Assembly (NCBI GenBank): GCA_033239525.1
Contig: BSYO01000015.1
Span: 17,793,713-17,857,712, forward strand
Direction: 5' to 3'
From: Nepenthes gracilis
Taxonomy: Eukaryota; Streptophyta; Magnoliopsida; Caryophyllales; Nepenthaceae
Length of the DNA: 64,000 nt
Part shown: positions 36,421 to 47,687 of the stretch, piece by piece
Layout of the letters: each line of letters opens with the position of its first letter
How positions within the stretch are numbered: the first letter of the stretch is position 1
Notes under the pieces: model-generated
Databases searched by the model: none
Told to the model about the DNA's origin: nothing
The model's input: only the letters and a program-made list of their open reading frames with translations
Translations under genes and position numbers: made by a program

Positions 36421-37719
36421 TCTTTCTTTACCAACTTCATATACGTTATTATAGTGCGTTTTTAGGATGTATTACTATTTAATTGCTCTTATTATCATTA
36501 TATATTTTCTTGTGAATATAGTCAGTTAAACGACTCGATTTTGATTAAATCTAAAAAACTAACAAAACATAGAGCCAGCCATGTGCAATACATACAAGCC
36601 TATAAATAAATAAACATGTTTGTTTATTTTAAATTTTAGATAATGGGGTTATTCAACTAAATATACGTAATAATTTTTAAATGTATGCTTTAAATAAATG
36701 GGCTGAGTGAAGAAGAGAAGTTAAACCAGATTACTTGTTTGTGATTTGAAACAGTGATTAAAAAAAAAAAACTATAATCTATTTTTTCTGTCAATAATAA
36801 TTTCTAGATATTTTTTAAAAAACTGAAAATTTTTGTACAAATTAGAGAATTTTATGTAAAATATCAATTATTTTTTTCAAAAAAGAAAAGATTGTGAAAA
36901 TTTGCCTTTATATATTTTTATCAAACCATATTTATAAAAAATATATTTTTTTCCATAGCTGCCATCCAAAATTTTTTTATATTCAATAACGTATAATCCA
37001 TTAATCTGATATTATATAATTTTATTAATATACTTATATGAGATATCAAATCATTTAAATATATTTAAAAAATAATCATCTAAATAAATATATATATATT
37101 TTTAATTATATCAAACTGATAACAAATAACACTAAATTGACAGTCCCATGTACAAACTCTCATTACATGCAAATGGGTTATACAACTTTAGATTTATCAC
37201 ACACATATATATATACTTAATATTATCGTAAAATATTATTTTCATGATTTAAATTTTATTTATTAAATTATACGATAATAGCCTGTGCCATACCGACGGG
37301 ATGGTTGATTGATAGGACCTCCACTTGTGCTTGTTACGATTATCATGAAAAGGGGAAGCCTTGGGGAAATTGATTGGTTTACGGTATACTCGAAATGCAC
37401 CATCAAATTGTTCATGTTGGTATTCGTACTCACATACTGAGTAAAAGTTGGGATGCTTTTTCACTTGCTAATACCTACTTGCTCATGGTTGGAAGAAAAT
37501 GACCACAAAAAAAAAAAAAAAAAAATTTTATATAATGTTGATCGAATATAGATAATATTCTTATTTTATGTAATTTAATATTAAGATGGGTCATTTTATT
37601 ATAAGTGTCATATCTTATATCTATATCAATATTTTTTGATTTGTAAATCAATCACATAGAATTATGTGGAAAACTCGAGTAATTTATATTTAAGTAAAAG
37701 AAAATCTTTAGTAAGGAAG

Positions 37720-38000
37720 ATGGTTCATGTTTGATGTGCACCTAATGTAACAAAAGTGTATAAATAATAGAAAAATTACATCTCATGTACACTTATAAAG
37801 TGTTGTTTAGATGCTATTTAATATAAGTAATCGCTCTTGTGGGCGTGCAGATGCTCAATATAAGTGCTCCTCCTATTGGGTGCTTATACGCCGTGGCATT
37901 TTATATATGCTTGACTTAAATTTAGATTATTTGATATGAGATTTTTAAGTTTTATTTTAAGTAATGAAATAAAGAAAAAAAATAAAAGAGAATTAAAAAA
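37720..38000 (+). repeat. Fragment of the 1.9-kb repeat family
   Basis: GTTTGATGTGCACCTAATG and GGGCGTGCAGATGCTCAA head motifs (37,729-37,900) precede an AAAGAAAAAAAATAAAAGAG tract (37,971). Confidence 0.4.
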
Positions 38001-39870
38001 ATATTTATTCATCTGTTTAAATTTTAAATTATATTTTATTTTTTATTGATATTAGGTATATTATTTTTATTATTAAAAAAATGTAATTTTATTCTCATTT
38101 GGTTTTGTATTTTTTATTACTTGAGTTAGTTATTATAAAGCATTATATCACTGTGTTGAAAATTTTATAATTGCATTCATTATATAGTAAATGTTTTTAT
38201 GGACTTATAATCTCATAATTTCTTCTCATTTTAAAATAAAATTTTTACATAAAATCTTATATCTTATTTTTTATGATTATTGTTTTAAATTATATATTAT
38301 TATATCATCGTCTCATAAATTCAAGTAAAATATTCAATAACAATAGTTAAAGATATTAGTTTTTTATTTTGTGAGTAAAGCTTTCGTGACTGGAACCCAA
38401 TTCCTAATACATGATTTTCCTCTAAAAAGTTATTAGTAACAATAAAATTGTTCTAACATAATAACTAACAATATTACAAAAAAAAAATTATTTTCCGCTT
38501 TGTTATATAATTTTTATTATTATTAGATTTTAGGACGGCTTATAGTGTTATAATAAATTAGTAACTATTAGCCCAGGTATGCATCTAGCACAGCCAATAT
38601 AAAAAACACGCTTGAACTCCACTCAAGCAGCAGTCAAGCACGACCCTCTGCCCAAGATATGCATGGGTGTGTGTCAAACACTGATCAGATATCAATCAAT
38701 TTGATATAATATAATTCAACTTTGACTATTGACTTAAATTTATTTAATTTTTAATTTTAATTTTAACTATTTTAATTTAATAAATTATAATTAAAATAAA
38801 AATTTAAATTCAAATTTTATAATTATAGCATGTATTATAAATGAGCCTAAAACCCTCTCAACAAATAGATCCGGGCCAATTTTTTGCTAGACGATGAAAT
38901 TTATGCACTATGGCCTTACTTGGAGTTAACAATTATACAAATTAGTTTTATTTATACTTAAAATATGATGAAATTGGATTTAAAAATCATTTTCCTTCGG
39001 CCTTGTGTTCGAGGCAGTGATGTAAAGCTACACACGTACGGTTGAAGCTGAGACATGAAAGCATTCGCTCGCAGCATGTCCGCCAGCCATACCCAAAACC
39101 CACATGCACCCGCACCCAACCACCTTTTCCAACTTACACCATCGACTTAGAAAATATGAAATATATTATATTTATTTATCAATTTTAATAAAAATTTATT
39201 AATATAAATTAATATATAAAATATTATACTATTAAAATAAAATTTGATAAAATATTAAATTATCTAATTTTCAGCATATGTCTCAATTATAAAAGGTCCA
39301 CTGTAAGCTACGAAATTGACAATTCACCCCAACCAAAAAAAAAAAACAGAAGAAAAAATGGCACAAAACAAATCAATAAGATTAAAGACTTGACATCACA
39401 TAGATTAAATTAAATGAAAATGTTACATGATTAAAACATAGCTCCATTAATCCACCACCATAAAAGCCTCTCTCTAAGTCTATGGGCATATATTAATTAA
39501 GAAGAAGAGGGTATATTTTTATAATATAGGCTCTATTATATCTAGTTATCCACCGCTACACCATTACTCTAATCCACATCACACTCATCACAGCAGAAGA
39601 ACTAAGATATCATCGAAATAATGAACTTCTAAAGTACTTATTTAGTATGTCAAAAGCTTTGATATAATGACTTGATATTGAAAGTATATAAAAGGTCAGA
39701 GTAGATACGTTTTATATACTGGATATGTTATCTATATATTTATAATAACAAAATTATATAATAATAAATAGATAAATTTTGATGTGACGTCACAGTCGAT
39801 ACATAAAAGGAGTAGCCTTGTAGAGGTTACTCAAAGTGAGTTATATAGGCTTGTTTGGATAGTGAACTTA
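38001..39870. other. AT-rich DNA downstream of the Dof gene
   Basis: No gene seen. Two GC-richer patches (38,570-38,700 and 39,000-39,130) have no open frame or repeat that I recognise. The right part is likely 3' UTR and flank of the Dof gene ending at 39,878. Confidence 0.4.
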
Positions 39871-39877
39871 ACGAAGA

Positions 39878-40777
39878 TCAGGGCTCATCAAGATCACCAC
39901 AGCCCGAAAAATCCGGCCACTGATTCGGGTTTGAAGAAGGGCCCGCATGTGTGGTGTTGCTGCTGCTCTTACTGCTACTCCCAGTGATCCAAAATGGAGC
40001 ATCCGAGCCCGGAGTGCCCGGCGGGACCGCATTGGCCATCAAGCCGTGCTGCAGCCATTGATGCTGCTGATTAGAAGCTTGAGGGGGCCTAGTGGATTGA
40101 ATACCAAAGGGAGGAAGAGTAAATCCTTGTATCAAACCCAGATTTGATGGATTCCCCAAATTATTGTCCCCGCAGCTGTCGCCGCCGGGAGGCTGAGGAA
40201 GCGGTGGGTTTAGCAGATTCATAGCCTGAATTGCAGCTAAAGATGATAAAAAACCACCGCCGCAGCCAGGGTAGAACGGGCTAATCAACGGCGCAAAAGT
40301 TGATGATGCACCGATGCTCTGTACCATGCCACCCGGAATAATATTGCTACTATTTGTAGCAGCTGGCAATTGAGCTGCATTTTGTTTCACTGATGCACCG
40401 TGTTTTTTATCTGAACGTTGTGGTTCTTGCGGTTGGGCAGCTGGATGGCCGCCGGAGGAGGCGGAGGCGGAGGCTTCAGCTGGAGACACCTTGGGCCTCT
40501 TGCTCTTCCGGCATCCTCCACCGACGGGCACATTGCGCAGGGTCCCACCCAGAGTCCAGTACCTCCTACAGCCCTTACAGAAGTACCTTGGCTGAGAGAG
40601 GTTGTAGTTGTTGTAGTAGCAAAACTTGGTATTGTTAGAGCTGCAACGGGGGCAGGTTTGATGTGGTGGGTGTTGCTGTTGACTATGCGGCTCCGGCGGC
40701 TCCATCCCCCGCCGCCTACTCTGCTGCTGCTGCTGCTGCCGCCGCCCTTCTCCCCCTCCACCTCCCAGCTGATCCAT
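39878..40777 (-). CDS. Dof-type zinc-finger transcription factor, 299 aa
   Basis: Complete uninterrupted frame. The single Dof domain (about residues 42-91) shows all four zinc cysteines in [19 protein letters not shown]...[11 protein letters not shown], followed by [20 protein letters not shown]. Members bind AAAG-core promoter sites in the nucleus. N-terminal Gly and Gln runs precede the finger, and a basic KSKRPK patch follows it. The remainder is low-complexity Ser/Pro/Gln/Gly with short motifs ([43 protein letters not shown]) that suggest an activation region. The length fits the family. The start at 40777 (ATGGATCAG) is the first ATG before the finger. A probable 5' UTR intron lies at 40840-41117. 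Codon use is GC-rich compared with the surrounding DNA. The exact orthologue is not assigned. Confidence 0.95.
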   Translation of the reverse strand: MDQLGGGGGEGRRQQQQQQSRRRGMEPPEPHSQQQHPPHQTCPRCSSNNTKFCYYNNYNLSQPRYFCKGCRRYWTLGGTLRNVPVGGGCRKSKRPKVSPAEASASASSGGHPAAQPQEPQRSDKKHGASVKQNAAQLPAATNSSNIIPGGMVQSIGASSTFAPLISPFYPGCGGGFLSSLAAIQAMNLLNPPLPQPPGGDSCGDNNLGNPSNLGLIQGFTLPPFGIQSTRPPQASNQQHQWLQHGLMANAVPPGTPGSDAPFWITGSSSKSSSNTTHAGPSSNPNQWPDFSGCGDLDEP

Positions 40778-40839
40778 CTCTCTCCCTTTCTCGCTCTCAC
40801 TTTCTATGACAACGCTTTGTGGTCTTGATAGATCGTCAC

Positions 40840-41117
40840 CTACATAAATTAGATAAACTGATATGGGGTTGATGCGCGCATGCAGGATTTTAATACGTTA
40901 CAGAAATGGAAGATCAGTGAAAATTAAAACTAACATCTGTCAATAATTAATTACGTTGTGCATCATGCTATCCACCCACAAAAATTAAGGAACTAATCTA
41001 CTCTTAAAACCCTCTTCCAAACAAAATCTGCCCCAGATTTTTCAACTCTTAGAGGAAGAGGGGGGAGGGGAATTAGATTGGGAGGAGGGGAGTAATTAAG
41101 ACAGAGAAGACAACTAC
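40840..41117 (-). other. Probable 5' UTR intron of the Dof gene
   Basis: On the minus strand a donor CAG|GTAGTT (41112-41117) and acceptor TTTATGTAG (ending 40840) bound 278 bp, 63 bp upstream of the start codon. Splicing here is inferred from the signals only. Confidence 0.5.
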
Positions 41118-41420
41118 CTGATCTCATGCAGTTGAAGAGATAGAGAGGGGGAAAAAGAGACGCGGGCGTACGGATTATCGCAGCAGTAGTCAACAAATAG
41201 AGATCGATCCTTTTCAGTTTAGGTTCAATTTTCTGTCTTCTAATGGAGGGAAAGAGGAGCTTGGCGTGAGGAAGAGAGGCGAACTGGCAGGGAAGACAGG
41301 GAGAGATGCTTCCTGCGTCAGATTGATCAGAGAACTCTGCCCCTGACTCTTTTACATGAAACAGGGAAAGACTGCCATTAAATTAGACAGGCAAAGTTCA
41401 GAGATTATGAGAGAAAAGAT
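41118..41420 (-). promoter_or_regulatory. 5' leader and promoter region of the Dof gene
   Basis: Purine-rich plus strand (CT-rich leader on the minus strand) upstream of the inferred intron. I cannot fix a TATA box or transcription start. Confidence 0.35.
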
Positions 41421-41610
41421 GGAGAAAGGATGGGGAAGAATATTAGTAATTTTGGGGGGGGGGCAGAGGATCTGACTGGAAGAGGAGTGGATAGGAAGGA
41501 GATGGACCACCGGATAATGGATTCAGAGGCGGCGCAGCTCAGCCAACGAGGGTGGTTTTGGCGGTTGTTAACGGGGTTGGTGGTGGCTATGTCAGTCAGG
41601 CATCAGACGG

Positions 41611-41700
41611 GTCTCTCTCTCTCTCTCTCTAACTTTCTCTCTCAATCTCAATCTCAATCACACAGTCTCCACACTCTCTCTCTACCCACTATCTATCTAT
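41611..41700 (+). repeat. CT microsatellite
   Basis: A TCTCTCTCTCTCTC run followed by TCTCAATCTCAATC repeats, upstream of the Dof gene. A TA repeat lies near 41,845-41,862. Confidence 0.8.
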
Positions 41701-42240
41701 TATTCTCTTTCTTGTCTTTTGAGTGTTCCATTCTGATGCCTTCTTTTTCCTGTTTCGCTAGTATGACATCATTTTGTCCCACTCAAATGGCCAATTCTTT
41801 GAATAATTATACAACATATTAAACAACTAATACTATCAAATTATATATATATATATATATATTTATTTATTTCTTTTGTTGTATGCGTTCATAAAAATCA
41901 AAAATGCTAACTGAACCGTGTCATTTGTAATATGATATGATGCAACATCTCAGACCGTGTCGGTTCATGAGTTAGTCAGCTCATGGCATATAGGAATGGC
42001 CTAGAATTCTTTTTTATATATAATTATAATGTATTGTATTTTGCATAATATTTTTAAAATTATTAATATAAATTTAGATTAATTTAATAATTATTATATA
42101 ATAAAAATTTAAAAAAATTAATTTTAGAGATCAAATTATAATATCCGATTTTAAATTATAAATTTTAATATCATTAATTCATTTTAGTAAATTAAAAGAA
42201 AGATATAATAATAATAATTTAATTATAAAAAATCAAATTT

Positions 42241-44160
42241 GGGCATCAAGTGTGACATTTGATAGATGCTCATGCATATTTTAGACAGAATATGTGTGGC
42301 TCAAAAAGTGTCTTGAGGTGCTAATGCATGTTTTTCGATAGATTGTGTGGTGCTGGAGGTATACTCTTGTGGCTCTTATGTGTAATTTTGGAAGATTACT
42401 TGTGCCTAAATTGTGTCTAATATAATACTTGTGCATGATTGAGAGTTTGAGCGGTGTCTGATATACACTTAATCGGAGTTCATGTGCTGATTCATTTATA
42501 TAAGTAACATATATATTGTTTTTGATCGTTTTCCGCAACAAGAAGATAAGAGAAAAATGGAAATTAAAGAATAGAGAGAAAGAGAAGAAAGTGGATTTTA
42601 AATCTTTATATTATTGAATTAGTCAGATTTAAAAGTTAAGGTAAATATTTTTAAATTTGATATCTTTTTAAATTTCTTAATTTTATCTATAATTTTTGTT
42701 TGAGATATATGAATGTGACAACTTGACTTTTTCACTTTAAATATTGTTACATGCATGTAATTTTACCAAATGTTTTAAGGTTTTGCTGGATATTTAAGGA
42801 GTTTATCGTTTTTATATAAAATAAGTGAGTATTTAAAGTGTTATATTCATATATGAATTTTTTTTAAAAAAATTCATAAACATGTGCATTTAAGACTTAT
42901 ACGTGATAGTCCATACATATGCTTTGAGTTGAACTCTATTTTATTATTTATTTTAATATTTGTACTTTTTTATAGGGTGATAAATTTTGTATTTATACTT
43001 TTTCAGAGTGCAAGTTTCATACTTTTTTAATGGAGAGTAAAAAGTTTTAGATATTTATTATAAAATCTCATAATTTAGTATTTTATTGAGAACCATTATA
43101 ATAAATGATAATATATTCAAATATTCTAATATATTTAGACAAATTTAACGATCATACTTATTATTCATAACTAATAAAAAAGTGATATTTGATCATATCT
43201 ATAAAAATAATATATAGATAACATGCCTATAATTATAAATAATAAGGATTTAGCCTAAAATTATTGAAAGCATGTGTAATTCTTCTTTAAAATTAGTCAT
43301 TTGATTCTCATTTTTAAATTTTATAATTTTTAAATTTTTATTTATTTTTGATTTGATATTTAAATTGTCTGACCATTGAGATTACATAATTTAGTTTATA
43401 TTCACATTTATCTAATTTTTGTATTTTGGTTTTTGAAACTTTTGAATCTGGGAGATTTGTACATTTGGATATTTGGACGATTCTATATATTTTATTTGAT
43501 ATTCACTATATATTATAAAATTTGACGTATAAAATTATGTTTGTATATTTGTAAATTGGATATTTGCCACATTTGAACTTTTGACATACGTTGAATTTTC
43601 ACACAAGTCAGTATTTTTATTTATTGTTCTGATTTATGAACATACATATTTTATTACATATATATAGATATTTATTGAGTTTAGATTTATAATTTGTCAT
43701 GTTTTTAACTCATTATAGATTAGAAGGTTTAGAAATTCATAGAAAATTTGAACAGGGGAGAATTTGGAAAACATTATTTATATTTTATTTTATTTAGATT
43801 TGTTATTTATATTACAAACAATTGAGGGACATTGTGTGCATATATTATTGACAATAATTGTATTATTTTGGAGATTTATTTTGGGATAATTTAATATCAT
43901 TATTGCAGTATTGTGTAATTTGTGCATATTTAATGTTGTGATTACATAGTTTTGATTATCATTTTTTGTTACGGTTTGTATAAGTAGGTCATGGTCAATA
44001 TTTCGCAGACCAAACAGATAATTTGGATTGATTTTGTATATTATTGTTATACATCATGATTGTTACTAGTCATTACATATTTAAATTTAAGTTTGTTTTT
44101 TTATGGTCAAGAAAATGATTTGCTAATTTAATTATTATTATTTATTATTTGCCTTTGTTT
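42241..44160 (+). repeat. 1.9-kb AT-rich repeat, copy 4
   Basis: Begins with degenerate short repeats (GTGTGACATTTGATAG, GATGCTCATGCATATTTTAG, 42,250-42,490), then a purine tract (42,541-42,595), CATAAACATGTGCATTTAAG (42,876) and a T-rich body. The next copy, at 44.16 kb, repeats the same landmarks in order at an offset of about 1.87-1.89 kb. No coding potential. Confidence 0.7.
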
Positions 44161-45790
44161 TGAGATCATGATACAAAACCTTCATTATGGATGCCTGATT
44201 TGTACACGTGCGTATTTTAAATAAATTGAATAACACCTAATATGCACCTATGTGTTTAATTTAGATAGAATATTAGTATCTCAATTATATTTGATATAGC
44301 AATTGTGCACGAATGAGATTTTAGAATGTTGCTTAATATACTCCTATTTAACATTCACACGCCAATTGAGTTATAATAGTAAACCTATGCACATTGTTTG
44401 TCATTCTAGGAAGAAAAGGAAAGAGAAAAGAGAGAGGGGGAAGAGGAGATAGAAGAGAATAAAGGATAATTTAGAATATTTGGAAATGGAATATGTTAGA
44501 TTAGAAAATCAAGTCAATGATTTATAAATTTGGAGTTTTAGTTTATTTTAAAATCTTTTAATTTTATTTATATTTATTTTTCGTATATTTATGCACAAGT
44601 CCTTTTAGCTTCATAATTTTGAATAATATTGTATGCAAGTGATTTTTACCAAAAAATTTAAAATTTTGTTTGATTTTATCGTAATATTTGGAAGTTCATT
44701 TGTTTTTCACTAAATAAGTAAATATTTTGAGATAATATATTTATATATAAAAATATTTATAAAAAAAGTCATAAACTTATATATTCAAACCTTATATGTG
44801 ATAGTTTATATATGTATTTCAAGTTAGACTCTATTTGATATTTCATTTAGTATATATACTTTTATAAAAATTTTATATTTGTACTTTTTATAGAGAGCAA
44901 GTTTTATGTTTTTCATATAAAAAGAAAAAATTTTAAGCCTTTTTGTTATATAGTCTCCCAATTTGATATTTTTAGAACTATTATAAAGAATTAAATAGAA
45001 CAATATATTTAAATATTATAATATATTCAGACAGATTTGAGATAGTAAAAATAGCGTTTGATCCCATTTATAGGAAATAATATAAAGACGGTCTGTCTAC
45101 AGATCTAAATAGTAATATTTTAACTTAAAATTATTAAAAATATATAAAATCGTTCATTAAAGTTAGTCTTTTGACTATTAGATCTCCATTTTAGCATGCT
45201 ATTTAATTTTTGAGATTTTACTGCATATAATTTCATATTTGAGATTTTTAATTTTTGAGATTCGTGAGCTTTGATCGATATTCTAATTTATCCAACTTTA
45301 CATAATTAGACTTTTGAAATCCTTTAATTGGATTTTTAAACTTTTAAGCTTTTGGATGATTTCATATTTTAAACTATTTGATATTTATATATGGATTACA
45401 AATTTTATGTATAAGATCATATTTGGATATTTAACATATTTAGACATTTGATATTTTGGCATTTAATATTTGAAATATTTGATATATTAAATTTTATACA
45501 TATTTTATTAATTTTAATTCATTCATTCTATTTATGGATATACATTTGTTAATCACATGCACACATATATATACTTATTAAATTTTTGACTCACATTTTA
45601 TAAATGTTTCCAACCCTTTCAAATTATATAGCTTTAAAGTTTTACAAAATTCATATAGAGAATTGGGTAAATACTTGATGTGGTTATATTTATATCTTAA
45701 TTTTGTATTCAGATTTGTATTTGTTTGTATTTGGGATTTGTTATACATATTTAGTTATTACAATTTGTTTGTATTTGGGATTTCTATATT
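44161..45790 (+). repeat. 1.9-kb AT-rich repeat, copy 5
   Basis: Same landmark order as 42,241-44,160: GTGCAC-containing head (44,170-44,395), purine tract (44,410-44,462), CATAAACTTATATATTC (44,770), GTTTGATCCCATTTATAGG (45,057). It runs into the duplicated segment that starts at 45,798. Confidence 0.68.
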
Positions 45791-45797
45791 TGTCGGA

Positions 45798-47687
45798 TTG
45801 GAAGGTTTAATATTGTGATGATTTGAATTTTTGTTGATTCTTTTTTTTACAGGTTTAATTAGATCTTGAGAAAATTTTATTGTTTTTCTGAGATCAAATA
45901 AGATTAGTTCGATTAAACAGTAGGTTGTGTATACTTTGATTTGTGACCGTTCAGCTGAGCTTTGGAATTTGGTTTGTTCTGACAAAGAGAACCAAACAAA
46001 AAGAGGGAACCCGATTTTGGGCTTTTAATCAGATTTTAGTAAATTCTTAAATTGAAAAAAAAAAGATTGATTTTGGGACATCAGTAAGGGATGGCATGTA
46101 ACCATTTCTTTTCCAATGATCGTATTTATGACCATTGAACATAGAGAAGAGGTGGGGGAGGGGAGAAGATGAGCAGGCAACGGTGCCCGAGAGAGGAGGA
46201 CATGATCATTTGCTCCCCTATTATATTAAAATATACTAAAAATATTATAAATAAACCTTTTTCCAAAACCCGACTCATGTATACTCTAATCTCTCTTTAT
46301 TCTCTATTATTTTTAGTATAATAAATAGATATTATTATGATAGGTGTCTATTAATCGCTCCACCAACATTATAGAACAATATTTTTATTAATATTCAATT
46401 AATACGTGAGCGAGAGAGGAAAAAGAGCTAAATTATAGTGGCGAAGAAATATATTCGCCAGTGTGGAAGCCAACCAACATTCAGGGAGGGAGGGATCGAA
46501 CACGCCGAATCAAAGGGGTTTCCAAGTCTATGGCTAAGTATTTCTTGAGTTGTAATTGCTATCTTATTAGATTCAATCCGGGTTTACTTCGATTAACTCA
46601 TTTTCAAATTAGATCATTTTCATTTCTTTTTCAAACACATACTAAGTTGTTTCAACTTTTATAAGTTAATTATTGTGCAAAAGGTATGAATTTAATCGAA
46701 TTTTAAAATTTAATCATGATTGATTAAGTTCAAGTCCCAAGAGGTTGAGGCCACAAAAACGCAGGATGAAAATGTGAGGTCAAAGTCAAATTAAAATTGG
46801 ATCGGCAAAATTTGACGATACCAAGAGGTCACTTAAGTATTGTATATTGCGTGTAATTCAAAAGCCCGAGTGACCCAAGAGGTCTGGCTCCCAAGAACTC
46901 CGCCCGCGAATAAGGGCCAAAGCCGGACCAGGCCACAGCGGAAAAAGAAGAAAGAGGATCACCCAAGAAATCGAACTTCGAGTACAGTATAAATATTGTG
47001 CCCAAGAGGAGTGTGGCATTCCCGGGATACGAACATCTTAATATACACCTAAGAGATATTCAAGCGTTAAGGTAGAAATCCCTGGGCGCCCTCGGCGTTG
47101 GAGTCCTCGTGTTCCCAAAGTTCTTACCAAAAAGAAAAAAGTGTTCCCAAAGCGACATTGCCTGCCCCCTTATCCAAGAGGTCACGATGCAAAAGTAAAA
47201 CTATTAGGACAAGCGAAGGAAAGTAGAGACCACTCCAAGGAACTAGTCTACTTATATATATTATATTTGAAAATGCAATTTTAGTTATTTTCTACTAAGG
47301 AAGGCGCCTTTTGAGAGAAAAGAGAGAATGAGAAGAGAATAATAGAGAGAAAGAGATAGAGGAAGTTAGAGAAGCCAAATTTAACTAGATCAAAATAATA
47401 TTTTGGTAATTTGAAGTTAAAGTGCATTCTAAGCCTTTCTTTTCTTGTTGCTGAATTATATTTATTTATTTGACTATTTATTATTTTAAATACTAATGGA
47501 TGATATATTTTTATAGTTAAGATAATGATACTTCACATGTGTGAATCCTTATTTTCATTCTTTGAAATTTTTATAAAAATTATATTCTTTGTTCTGAGAT
47601 TCGCGAAAATGAAAGTCCGTGAAACGAGCGATCGGGCCACCTTTATATTATTAAATTATTTTTTATAATTGTATGCATGTATATATT
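45798..47687 (+). repeat. Left copy of a large direct duplication (1,890 bp)
   Basis: Matches 49,618-51,118 in order from GGAAGGTTTAATATTGTGAT to a TATATATT end. Shared landmarks include AGATCAAATAAGATTAGTTC, GAGAAGAGGTGGGGGAGGGG, ACCTAAGAGATATTCAAGCG and GAGAAGCCAAATTTAACT. This copy is about 390 bp longer, with many short extra or replaced segments, several containing CCAAGAGG. Confidence 0.88.

Noticed and set aside
40387..40800. 137-codon minus-strand frame overlapping the Dof gene, which could be taken for an upstream overlapping frame
   Set aside because: It begins at GTG rather than ATG (the plus strand at 40798-40800 is CAC) and its Gly/Ser/Pro text is the frame shadow of the Dof coding sequence.
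40418..40828. 136-codon plus-strand frame opposite the Dof gene
   Set aside because: It is the antisense shadow of the GC-rich Dof exon; poly-Leu and poly-Gly runs mirror Gln and Pro codons.
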